A stretch of 64,000 nucleotides of DNA, from positions 1 to 64,000 of the forward strand of contig NZ_PYXZ01000012.1 of assembly GCF_003057875.1 (NCBI RefSeq), given 5' to 3'. The number at the start of each line of letters is the position of its first letter. The stretch's first letter is position 1. The DNA comes from Nocardioides currus (lineage in GTDB: Bacteria; Actinomycetota; Actinomycetes; Propionibacteriales; Nocardioidaceae). The notes beneath the pieces are model-generated. The model saw only the letters and a program-made list of their open reading frames with translations. It ran no database searches and was not told the DNA's origin. The position numbers and the translations under genes were made by a program. Below, piece after piece: positions 25,134-32,574 of the stretch.

Positions 25134-25920
25134 CTTCTTCATCCACTCCCAGATAGGCGGCGATGACGGCCGGGTTGTCACGGATCTCGGCCGGCGTCCC
25201 CTCCGCGATCTTCTTGCCGAACTCCAGCACCACGATCCGGTCGGTCACGCCCATGACGAGCTTCATGTCGTGCTCGATCAGCAGGACCGTGTAGCCCTGG
25301 TCGCGGACCTTCTTGATCAGCTGCATGAGCTGGACCTTCTCGGCCGGGTTGAACCCGGCCGCCGGCTCGTCCAGGCACAGCAGCTTGGGCCCGGTGGCCA
25401 TCGCGCGCGCGATCTCGAGTCGTCGCTGCTCGCCGTACGACAGGTTGGCGGCCAGCTCGTCGTGGCGCGCCTTGATCCCGACCAGGTCGAGCAGCCCCTT
25501 GGCCTTCGCCAGGGCCTCCTCCTCGGTGCGCCGGTGGCGCGGCAGGCGGAACAGCGCGTCGAAGAAGCCGACCTTGCTGTGGGCGTCGGCGCCCACCATC
25601 ACGTTCTCCAGCACCGTCATCGACTTGAAGAGACGGATGTTCTGGAACGTGCGGGCCAGGCCGAGCTGGGTGATCTTGTGCCGCCGGCGACCCGCGAGCG
25701 AGACGCCGTCGAGGCGGACCTCACCGGAGGTGGCCTGGTAGACGCCGGTCATGACGTTGAAGCACGTCGTCTTGCCGGCACCGTTGGGGCCGATCAGGCC
25801 GAGGATCTCGCCCTCGCGGATCTGGAACGAGACCGAGTCCATGGCGGTCAGGCCGCCGAACTTGATGGTGACGTCGTCGACCTCGAGGAGTGCCTTCTTC
25901 GCAGGCGTCGTGTCAGGCAT
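25123..25920 (-). CDS. livG: Branched-chain amino-acid ABC transporter ATP-binding protein LivG
   Basis: 265 residues. Walker A GPNGAGKTT, signature LSYGEQRRLEIARAMATGP, Walker B LLCLDEPAAGFNP and the extended C-terminal BCA_ABC_TP_C segment (GTPAEIRDNPAVIAAYLG), which separates LivG from LivF. ATG 25920 overlaps livM by 8 nt; the frame runs further upstream but only antisense to no known motif. Confidence 0.94.
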   Translation of the reverse strand: MPDTTPAKKALLEVDDVTIKFGGLTAMDSVSFQIREGEILGLIGPNGAGKTTCFNVMTGVYQATSGEVRLDGVSLAGRRRHKITQLGLARTFQNIRLFKSMTVLENVMVGADAHSKVGFFDALFRLPRHRRTEEEALAKAKGLLDLVGIKARHDELAANLSYGEQRRLEIARAMATGPKLLCLDEPAAGFNPAEKVQLMQLIKKVRDQGYTVLLIEHDMKLVMGVTDRIVVLEFGKKIAEGTPAEIRDNPAVIAAYLGVDEEDAS

Positions 25921-27109
25921 GGGTGCTCCCTTCGAGCGCGCCCTCTTCGAGGGCTTCGATCTCGGCCTCGACCGCCTTGGCGCGCCTGCTCCGTCTCGGC
26001 GGCAGGAGACCTTCCGGTCGCCAGATGGCGAGCACGGACAGCGCGAGGCCGAAGAAGAGCAGCCGGTAGTCGGCGAACTCGCGGAAGCGCTCCGGCAGGT
26101 AGGCCACCAGCGCACCACCGACGATGGCGCCCCAGCGGTTGCCCGACCCGCCGACGATGACGGCGGCGACGAAGAGCATGGAGAGCAGCAACGGGAAGCT
26201 GTCGGGGCTGATGTAGCCACCCTGGCCGCTGGCGTAGAACGCCCCGGACAGGCCTCCGATCGCGGCACCGAGGGCGAAGGCCATCAGCTTGTACTTGAAG
26301 GTCGGCACGCCCATCAGCTCGGCGGCGTCCTCGTCCTCACGGGTGGCCTCCCACGCCCGGCCGACACGGCTGGACTTCACCAGCCGGTCGCCCACGAGCA
26401 CCAGGATCAGGGCCGTCAGGATCACCCAGTAGTAGGGGATGGCGTCCACGGCACCGAAGGCCAGCACGGCCGTCGGGTGGTCGCGGTCGAGCGAGGGGAT
26501 GATGCCGTCCCACTGCAGGCGCGGGACGTCGAACATGCCGCCGCGGTCGAACGGCGGGTTGGGCGCGGCGCCGATCGTGTTGGGGTGCGAGATGTCCTTG
26601 ATGCCCGCCGAGGCGCCGACCCACTCGACGTTCTTGACGGTGATCCGGATGATCTCACCGAAGCCGAGCGTCACGATGGCGAGGTAGTCGCCGCGCACGC
26701 GCAGGGTGGGAGCACCGAGGATCACGCCGGTCACCATCGTGACGGCGATGGCCAGCGGCAGGGCCAGGAAGAACGGCCAGTGCCAGTGGTAGGTGGTCAG
26801 GACGCCGGTCGTGTAGGCGCCGACGGCGTAGAAGCCGACGTAGCCGAGGTCGAGCAGACCGGCGTAGCCGATCACGATGTTGAGCCCGACCGCGACGAGG
26901 GCGAACGCCGCGACGCTGAACATGACGCCACCGAAGTCGATGTTGTTGGTCGTCAGGATCGGCGGGCGCAGCAGCGGCAGGAGGTAGACGAACGCCGCGA
27001 ACAAGATGACCAGGCCCAGCCTGGCCGGCTTGGGCAGCGCGTTGTAGCGATCGACGACGCCGTCCCAGCGCCGGCCGATCCCGGAGAGGGTGGTGCTCAT
27101 AGCGGACAT
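25913..27109 (-). CDS. livM: Branched-chain amino-acid ABC transporter permease LivM
   Basis: 398 residues with 9-10 helices. Family core: GYAGLLDLGYVGFYAVGAYT and RGDYLAIVTLGFGEIIRI, then AWEATREDEDAAELMGV, the cytoplasmic loop that contacts the ATPases. It has a long loop before this (roughly residues 200-250) rich in Pro and Asn. ATG 27109 overlaps the livH stop by 1 nt (TGATG), and the C-terminus has a charged tail. Confidence 0.94.
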   Translation of the reverse strand: MSAMSTTLSGIGRRWDGVVDRYNALPKPARLGLVILFAAFVYLLPLLRPPILTTNNIDFGGVMFSVAAFALVAVGLNIVIGYAGLLDLGYVGFYAVGAYTTGVLTTYHWHWPFFLALPLAIAVTMVTGVILGAPTLRVRGDYLAIVTLGFGEIIRITVKNVEWVGASAGIKDISHPNTIGAAPNPPFDRGGMFDVPRLQWDGIIPSLDRDHPTAVLAFGAVDAIPYYWVILTALILVLVGDRLVKSSRVGRAWEATREDEDAAELMGVPTFKYKLMAFALGAAIGGLSGAFYASGQGGYISPDSFPLLLSMLFVAAVIVGGSGNRWGAIVGGALVAYLPERFREFADYRLLFFGLALSVLAIWRPEGLLPPRRSRRAKAVEAEIEALEEGALEGSTHA

Positions 27110-28125
27110 CAGGCGCGCGCCTTTCCGAGGGACTCTCCCAGGATGCCGGAGGGCCTCACCAGCAGGATCAGGACCAGCAGCACGAACGCCACCACGTCCT
27201 TCCACTCCGACCCGAACACGGCCGAGCCCCAGTTCTCCATGACACCGAGCAGGAGGCCGCCGACGAGGGCACCGCGCAGGTTGCCGATGCCGCCCATGAC
27301 GGCCGCGGTGAACGCCTTGACGCCGAGGATGAAGCCGGCGTTCTGACGGGTGGAGCCGATCTTCATCATGTAGAGAGTCGCGGCCGCGCCGGCCATGAGG
27401 CCGCCGATCAGGAAGGTGACCTGGACGACGCGACCGGAGTTGACGCCCATCAGGGCCGCCGTCTCCGGGTCCTGGGCGACGGCGCGGATGCCGCGGCCGA
27501 AACGGGTGCGGCGGACGAAGGTGTCGAGCGCGATCATCATGATGAAGCACGCCGCGAGGATGACCAGGTCGACGTCGGAGACGGTGTAGCCGCCGACCTC
27601 GAAGAGGCCCTTCGGCTGGATGGTGACCGGGTTGGAGAACACGTCGCGGGCCTTGCCCGGGGCGACGTAGTTCTCGAGGTTGTCGCTCAGGCCGAGCTTG
27701 TCGGCGAAGCGGTCACGCAGGCCCATCGCCTCGGCCAGCGCGAACGACGCGCCGATGGCCGAGATCAGTGCGATGAGCTTGGGTGCGCCCTTCCTGATCA
27801 GCGGTCGGTAGGCGAACCGTTCGAGGAGCAGGGCGATGGCTGCCGACAGCAGCATCGCCCCGACCAACGCCGCCACCAGGATCGGTGCCGCCTTGCCCAG
27901 GCTCCAGGTCACCGACTCGGTGCCGTGGAGGAAGATGAACATCCATGCCACGGCGAAGGTGCCGTACATGAAGACTTCGGAGTGAGCGAAGTTGATGAGT
28001 TGCAAGACGCCGTACACCATCGTGTACCCGAGCGCGATGAGCGCGTACACCGCGCCGAACACCAGCCCACCCATGGTGAAGCTGAGGAAGTTGTCGAGAC
28101 TTCCGAAAAGCGCGCCGAAATCCAA
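27109..28125 (-). CDS. livH: Branched-chain amino-acid ABC transporter permease LivH (TTG start)
   Basis: 338 residues, multi-helix permease with the LivH core FGAVYALIALGYTMVYGVLQ followed by INFAHSEVFMYG, and the loop AVAQDPETAALMGVN. The start codon is TTG at 28125, supported by GAGGGG 8 nt upstream and by the family-typical N-terminus; no ATG or GTG fits. A weak start codon and the hairpin upstream would both lower permease output relative to the binding protein. Confidence 0.92.
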   Translation of the reverse strand: MDFGALFGSLDNFLSFTMGGLVFGAVYALIALGYTMVYGVLQLINFAHSEVFMYGTFAVAWMFIFLHGTESVTWSLGKAAPILVAALVGAMLLSAAIALLLERFAYRPLIRKGAPKLIALISAIGASFALAEAMGLRDRFADKLGLSDNLENYVAPGKARDVFSNPVTIQPKGLFEVGGYTVSDVDLVILAACFIMMIALDTFVRRTRFGRGIRAVAQDPETAALMGVNSGRVVQVTFLIGGLMAGAAATLYMMKIGSTRQNAGFILGVKAFTAAVMGGIGNLRGALVGGLLLGVMENWGSAVFGSEWKDVVAFVLLVLILLVRPSGILGESLGKARA

Positions 28126-28151
28126 GGAAATCCCCTCAGCCCGTGCAGGTC

Positions 28152-28185
28152 AGTTGCGGCCGGAGGCGATCCCCCGGCCGCAACT
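28152..28185 (-). terminator. Attenuating or mRNA-stabilising hairpin between livK and livH
   Basis: AGTTGCGGCCGG (28152-28163) pairs perfectly with CCGGCCGCAACT (28174-28185) over a 10-nt loop. It stands 33 nt after the livK stop and 27 nt before the livH start, without a U-tract. Such a position is typical for partial termination or 3'-end protection that keeps binding protein in excess. Confidence 0.75.
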
Positions 28186-28217
28186 GTTGGTGAGTGCTTC
28201 AGACGAACGACGAAGTG

Positions 28218-29360
28218 TTACTCGATGACCTCGGGGTTGTCGACGTCCATCGTGCCGTCCTTGACGAAGTAGGCGTAGATCTTCGACTCCTCGATGTCGC
28301 CGTTCTCGTCGAACGAGATCGGGCCGCTGACACCGTCGCCGCTGTAGCTGCCGATGAACTCGTTGATCGACTCGCCGTCGGAGGCGCCGTCCTCGATCGC
28401 GGCCAAGAAGATGTTGGTCGCGTCGTAGGCCTGGGTGGCGTAGAGACCCGAGGCCGCGAAGTCGGCCGGGGCCGGGCCGGCGGGCGCCGAGAGGACGGCG
28501 TCGTTGGCGGCCTGGGCGCCGGCGACCTTGACGAAGTTGGGGTCCTGCGAGCCGTCACCCGACATGAACGTGCCGGTGAAGCCACCCTGGCGCAGCTGCT
28601 TGGCGAGCAGGCCAGCCTCGGTGTAGTAGCCACCGTAGAAGACGGCGTCGGCGCCCGAGGACTTCACGGCCTGGACGACGGCCGACATGTTCGTGTCACC
28701 GACGGAGATCTGGTCCTCGTCGATCATGGCGGACCCGAGGGCCTCCTTGACCGTGCCGGCCAGGCCCTTGCTGTAGTCCTGGCCGTCGTCGACGACGAAG
28801 ACCTTGGTCGCGCCGGCGGTGTCGGTGAGGTACTTCGCGTCGGCGGTGCCCTGCGCGTCGTCGTTGCCGATGACGCGGTGCCACGTGGTCCAGCCCTGCT
28901 GGGTGATGGTCACGTTGGTGGCCGACGGGGAGATCGACGGGAGGCCGGCCTCGAAGAACGTCTTGCCGGTGGCGAGCGACTCACCCGAGAAGCCGGGGCC
29001 GATGAGACCGAAGATGGTGTCGTCGTTGATGATCTGGGTCGCGAGGGCCGGCGCCTTGTCGGGGCTGCCCTGCGAGTCGAACTCCTTGAGCTCGATCTGG
29101 CAGTCGGCGTTCTCGTCGTTGTGCTCCTGCAGGGCCAGCTTGATGCCGCCGACCATGTTCTGACCGAGCGCACCCGCGTCGCCCGTCAGCGCGCCCAGGA
29201 AGGCGAGGTTCTTGCCGCACAGCTCGCTGGCAGCGCTGCCGCTGTCGCCGCTGTCGTCGCTGCCGGTGTCGTCGCCGCCGCCGCACGCAGCGGTCAGGCT
29301 CAGGACGGCCATGCCTGCCAGCGCAGCGAATCCGCGCATGGTCTTCTTCGAACGGATCAT
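28218..29360 (-). CDS. livK: Branched-chain amino-acid ABC transporter substrate-binding lipoprotein
   Basis: 380 residues. Lipobox LTAAC at residues 22-26 after a basic N-terminus, an Asp/Ser/Gly linker, then a Peripla_BP_6 domain: NLAFLGALTGDAGALGQNM, IGPGFSGESLATG, IFLAAIEDGAS. It captures Leu/Ile/Val or related ligands for LivHMGF; ligand not determined. GGAGGA lies just before the ATG. First gene of the operon; an extended -10 lies about 60 nt upstream. Confidence 0.92.
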   Translation of the reverse strand: MIRSKKTMRGFAALAGMAVLSLTAACGGGDDTGSDDSGDSGSAASELCGKNLAFLGALTGDAGALGQNMVGGIKLALQEHNDENADCQIELKEFDSQGSPDKAPALATQIINDDTIFGLIGPGFSGESLATGKTFFEAGLPSISPSATNVTITQQGWTTWHRVIGNDDAQGTADAKYLTDTAGATKVFVVDDGQDYSKGLAGTVKEALGSAMIDEDQISVGDTNMSAVVQAVKSSGADAVFYGGYYTEAGLLAKQLRQGGFTGTFMSGDGSQDPNFVKVAGAQAANDAVLSAPAGPAPADFAASGLYATQAYDATNIFLAAIEDGASDGESINEFIGSYSGDGVSGPISFDENGDIEESKIYAYFVKDGTMDVDNPEVIE

Positions 29361-29420
29361 CAGTCCTCCGCTATCGGGGTGGTCGCGATCCGGGGGTGGG
29401 CCGGATCACACGGTGGAGGG

Positions 29421-29429
29421 AAACTAGCA
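29421..29429 (-). promoter_or_regulatory. Candidate extended -10 promoter of the liv operon
   Basis: The minus strand reads TGCTAGTTT (TGN plus TANNNT). There is no good -35 hexamer at 16-18 nt, consistent with an extended -10 promoter, leaving a leader of roughly 55 nt with a Shine-Dalgarno site. The 157-nt gap to pdtaR otherwise shows nothing clear. Confidence 0.45.
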
Positions 29430-29517
29430 CCCCGGATTCGCCCCGTGGATCAACGTGGGAGTTCCTTCCCCGACCGTTGCCAATTCGTGACGTAACGATT
29501 TTCCGACTCGGTCGTGC

Positions 29518-30135
29518 TCACGCGCCGTCGGCGCCGTGCTCGACAACTCCTTCGGCGACCTCGCGCATGGACCGGCGAAGATCCATCGCCGTCTTCTGGA
29601 TCCACCGGAAGGCTTCCGGCTCGCTCAGGCCGAGCTGCTGCTGCAGGACGCTCTTCGCGCGGTCGACCGCCTTGCGGGTGGCGAGCGACTCGTGGAGGTC
29701 GGCGACCTCGCGCTCGAGGGTGGCCACCTCCTCGAACCGGCTGACCGCCATCTCGATCGCCGGCACCAGGTCGGTGCGGGTGAACGGCTTGACGAGGTAG
29801 GCCATCGCCCCCGCGTCGCGGGCCCGCTCCACGAGGTCGCGCTGGGAGAACGCGGTCAGGATCACGACCGGCGCGATGCGCGCTCCGGCGATCTGCTCCG
29901 CGGCCGCGATGCCGTCGAGCACCGGCATCTTCACGTCCAGGATCACGAGGTCGGGGGTCAGCTGCTGCGCGAGCTCGATCGCCGTACGCCCGTCGCCGGC
30001 CTGCCCCACGACGTCGTAGCCCTCCTCCCCCAGCATCTCGGCGAGATCCATCCGGATCAGCGCCTCGTCCTCGGCGATGACGACGCGTCGACGTGCCTCG
30101 GGGTGGTCGGTGCTCTCGGCGGCAGGCTCGGTCAC
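29518..30135 (-). CDS. pdtaR: ANTAR-domain response regulator (PdtaR-like)
   Basis: 205 residues. Receiver domain (residues ~15-130) with VVIAEDEALIRMDLAEML, phospho-acceptor Asp in LVILDVKMPVLDG, Thr in VVILTAFS and Lys in AYLVKPFTRTD; a coiled coil; then the ANTAR RNA-binding domain (AVDRAKSVLQQQLGLSEPEA, WIQKTAMDLRRSMREVA). ANTAR proteins bind twin RNA hairpins and prevent transcription termination. The M. tuberculosis relative Rv1626 works with kinase PdtaS and, as here, lies in the pykA-polA neighbourhood. No kinase gene is adjacent. The start is a leaderless GTG; the frame extends upstream only across the antisense of tRNA-Leu. Confidence 0.93.
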   Translation of the reverse strand: MTEPAAESTDHPEARRRVVIAEDEALIRMDLAEMLGEEGYDVVGQAGDGRTAIELAQQLTPDLVILDVKMPVLDGIAAAEQIAGARIAPVVILTAFSQRDLVERARDAGAMAYLVKPFTRTDLVPAIEMAVSRFEEVATLEREVADLHESLATRKAVDRAKSVLQQQLGLSEPEAFRWIQKTAMDLRRSMREVAEGVVEHGADGA

Positions 30136-30142
30136 GGGGGCA

Positions 30143-30148
30143 AGGCTA
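30143..30148 (-). promoter_or_regulatory. -10 box TAGCCT for leaderless pdtaR
   Basis: On the minus strand TAGCCT ends 7 nt before GTG 30135; the box lies 27 nt from the divergent tRNA-Leu gene. Confidence 0.6.
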
Positions 30149-30174
30149 GTCGGGTACGGTTTCCACGCTTCCCA

Positions 30175-30257
30175 GCCGGGTTGGCGGAATGGCAGACGCG
30201 ATGGTCTCAAACACCATTGTCCGAAAGGGCGTGTGGGTTCGAATCCCACACCCGGCA
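30175..30257 (+). tRNA. tRNA-Leu (anticodon CAA)
   Basis: Acceptor arms GCCGGGT and ACCCGGC pair fully, with discriminator A. The anticodon stem ATGGT/ACCAT encloses CTCAAAC, giving anticodon CAA. A long variable arm (TGTCCGAAAGGGCG) marks a class II tRNA, and GTTCGAATC forms the T loop. The CCA end is not encoded. Confidence 0.95.
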
Positions 30258-30292
30258 CCCTGATTGTCGGTGGCGCCCCCTTTCATGAGCGG

Positions 30293-31072
30293 GTGCCCCA
30301 TGTTCGTCCCCAGTCAGTCGTCGACAGCGCCCTGGCGTGCTCAGACGCGGGCATGAACGATTCAGACAACGCCCGACGCCACGGGGTCGCGGTCAAGACC
30401 ATCCGCAGGTGGCGTCGCCTCTACCAACGACGCGGGCAGGAGCGAGGACAACAGCACCTCGCGCCACCGTGCCCGCGCTGCGAGGACGGCCCGTTGGATC
30501 GCGTCGCCTATGCCGAGCTCCTCGGCTGGTACCTCGGCGACGGTTATGTTTCGCAGGGCAGGCGGCAGGTCTACAACCTGCACGTATACAACGACCAGCA
30601 GTACGCCCGACTCAACCAGCACGTCCTCGAGCTGATGAGCGCAGTCAAGCCCGGTTCGCGCCCACACGTTCGTCACGTGCCCGGGTGCGTCGTGTCGACC
30701 GTGGGCTGGAAGCACTGGCCCTGCCTGTTCCCTCAGCACGGCGCAGGCCGCAAGCACGAGCGGCCCATCGTCCTGGAGGACTGGCAGGCCGAGATCGTGC
30801 GTGCGTTCCCGTCGCACTTCCTGCGCGGGCTGTTCCATTCCGACGGCGCTCGGGTCGCCAACTGGGCCACTCGCGTCGTGGCCGGTGAACGCCGGCGCTA
30901 CGACTACCCGCGCTGGCAGTTCAGCAACCGCTCCGACGACATCCTCGCCCTGTGCGGCTGGGCCCTCGACCTGGTCGGGGTGGCCTGGCGTCGATCAGGA
31001 CCTTGGACCGTCTCGGTGTCGAGGAGAGAGGCGGTCGCGGACCTCGACGCCCTGATCGGCCCGAAGAGCTGA
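30293..31072 (+). CDS. HTH plus LAGLIDADG-like protein beside tRNA-Leu
   Basis: 259 residues. An N-terminal homeodomain-like helix-turn-helix (ALACSDAGMNDSDNARRHGV, then VKTIRRWRRLY) is followed by a basic linker with CPRC, and a domain carrying two LAGLIDADG-type motifs: ELLGWYLGDGYV and HFLRGLFHSDGARV, with GLY/ASP at the metal-site positions. Between them lies WKHWPCLFPQHGAGRKHERP, strongly conserved in this actinobacterial family as I remember it. Two motifs in one chain imply a monomeric homing-endonuclease fold; it may nick DNA or act as a regulator. There is no intron or intein here. GTG 30293 keeps the first HTH helix; ATG 30353 would cut it. It lies 36 nt after tRNA-Leu and ends 1 nt from the pyk stop. 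Confidence 0.75.
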   Translation: MPHVRPQSVVDSALACSDAGMNDSDNARRHGVAVKTIRRWRRLYQRRGQERGQQHLAPPCPRCEDGPLDRVAYAELLGWYLGDGYVSQGRRQVYNLHVYNDQQYARLNQHVLELMSAVKPGSRPHVRHVPGCVVSTVGWKHWPCLFPQHGAGRKHERPIVLEDWQAEIVRAFPSHFLRGLFHSDGARVANWATRVVAGERRRYDYPRWQFSNRSDDILALCGWALDLVGVAWRRSGPWTVSVSRREAVADLDALIGPKS

Positions 31073-31073
31073 C

Positions 31074-32522
31074 TCAGGTCGTGCGGCGGTAGGCCGGCGC
31101 GGCGCCGTTGATCGCGTCGCCCATCCGGTGGATGCGCAGCGCGTTGGTCGAGCCCGGGATCCCGGGCGGGCTGCCGGCGATGATGACGACGAGGTCGCCC
31201 TCCTTGACCCGCCCGATGTGGATCAGCGCCTCGTCGACCTGGCGCACCATCTCGTCGGTGTGCTCGACCTCGGCGCCCTGGAAGGTCTCCACACCCCAGG
31301 TCAGCGCGAGCTGGGAACGGGTGCGGGCCTCGGGGGTGAAGGCGAGGACGGGGACCGGGCCGCGGTAGCGCGAGAGGCGCTTGGCGGAGTCGCCGCTCAC
31401 GGTGAAGGCCACCAGGAACACCGCACCGACCGACAGCGCCACCTCGGCGGCGGCCTTGGCGATGATGCCGCCTCGGGTGTGCGGCTGCCAGGTCACGGCG
31501 GCCATGTGGCTCAGGCCGTGGTCCTCGGTCGAGGCCACGATCCGCGCCATGGTCTGGACAGCGATGATCGGATACTCACCCACGCTGGTCTCGCCCGACA
31601 GCATGACTGCGTCGGCGCCGTCCAGCACCGCGTTGGCGACGTCGCTGGCCTCCGCGCGCGTCGGAGCGGGAGCGCCGATCATCGACTCCAGCATCTGCGT
31701 GGCGACGATGACGGGCTTGGCGTTGCGCCGCGCCTTGTCGATGATCAGCTTCTGGTGGATCGGCACGTCCTCGAGCGGGCACTCGACCCCGAGGTCGCCG
31801 CGGGCGACCATGATGGCGTCGAAGGCGTCCACGATCTCGTCGATGTTCTCGATCGCCTGGGGCTTCTCGATCTTGGCGATGATCGGGACGAAGACGCCCT
31901 CCTCACGCATGATCGCGCGGACGTCCTCGGCGTCGGCCGCGCTGCGCACGAAGCTGAGGGCGATGAAGTCGACGCCGAGGTTGAGCGCCCAGCGCAGGTC
32001 CTCGGTGTCCTTCTCCGACAGGGCCGGCACCGAGACCGCGACGCCGGGCAGGTTGATCCCCTTGTTGTTGGAGACCTTGCCCGGCACGACCACCTCGGTG
32101 ACGACGTCGGTGCCGTCGACCGAGGTCACCCGCAGGCGCACCTTGCCGTCGTCGATGAGCAGCGGGTCGCCGGGCTTCACGTCGCCGGGCAGTCCCTTGT
32201 ACGTCGTCCCGCACTGCTCGCCGTCGCCGAGGACGTCGCGGGTGGTGATCGTGAAGGTCGCGCCGCGCTTGAGCTTGACCGGGCCGTCGGCGAAGAGCCC
32301 GAGCCGGATCTTGGGTCCCTGGAGGTCGGCGAAGATGCCGACGCCGTGCCCCGACTCGTCGCTGGCCTTGCGGACCAGGTGGTAGAGCCGCTCGTGCTCG
32401 GCGTACTCGCCGTGGCTCATGTTGAGCCGGGCGACGTCCATGCCGGCGTCGACCAGCTCGCGGATGGCCTCGGCGGTCGAGACCGCCGGGCCGAGGGTGC
32501 AGACAATCTTCGCTCTACGCAC
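31074..32522 (-). CDS. pyk: Pyruvate kinase
   Basis: 482 residues, full length. N-terminal RRAKIVCTLGPAVST and LNMSHGEYAEH, the B domain, the active-site signature IIAKIEKPQAIENIDEI and MVARGDLGVE (catalytic Lys, Mg2+ ligands Glu/Asp), TQMLESMI, and a C-terminal allosteric domain. It converts PEP and ADP to pyruvate and ATP in the cytoplasm. The start is a leaderless GTG. It is downstream of gltBD but with its own promoter in the 52-nt gap, and convergent with the LAGLIDADG gene. Confidence 0.97.
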   Translation of the reverse strand: MRRAKIVCTLGPAVSTAEAIRELVDAGMDVARLNMSHGEYAEHERLYHLVRKASDESGHGVGIFADLQGPKIRLGLFADGPVKLKRGATFTITTRDVLGDGEQCGTTYKGLPGDVKPGDPLLIDDGKVRLRVTSVDGTDVVTEVVVPGKVSNNKGINLPGVAVSVPALSEKDTEDLRWALNLGVDFIALSFVRSAADAEDVRAIMREEGVFVPIIAKIEKPQAIENIDEIVDAFDAIMVARGDLGVECPLEDVPIHQKLIIDKARRNAKPVIVATQMLESMIGAPAPTRAEASDVANAVLDGADAVMLSGETSVGEYPIIAVQTMARIVASTEDHGLSHMAAVTWQPHTRGGIIAKAAAEVALSVGAVFLVAFTVSGDSAKRLSRYRGPVPVLAFTPEARTRSQLALTWGVETFQGAEVEHTDEMVRQVDEALIHIGRVKEGDLVVIIAGSPPGIPGSTNALRIHRMGDAINGAAPAYRRTT

Positions 32523-32528
32523 GCCTCG

Positions 32529-32557
32529 ACCCTAGCGGATCTTTGATCGATCCAAAG
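32529..32557 (-). promoter_or_regulatory. pyk promoter (TAGGGT) with palindrome over the -35 region
   Basis: On the minus strand TAGGGT (32529-32534) ends 6 nt before the pyk GTG. Bases 32541-32557 form a near-perfect 17-bp palindrome, CTTTG-ATCGATC-CAAAG, that covers the expected -35 region, a fitting place for a repressor or activator site. No regulator is identified. Confidence 0.5.
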
Positions 32558-32574
32558 GACTCATCCGGTGAACG

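Noticed and set aside
30077..30292. Longer N-terminus for the LAGLIDADG protein running through tRNA-Leu
   Set aside because: It would translate the tRNA gene; the GTG at 30293 already includes the whole HTH.
30175..31072. Attachment-site or genomic-island boundary at tRNA-Leu
   Set aside because: No duplicate of the tRNA 3' end, integrase or phage gene was seen downstream; the next gene is pyk.
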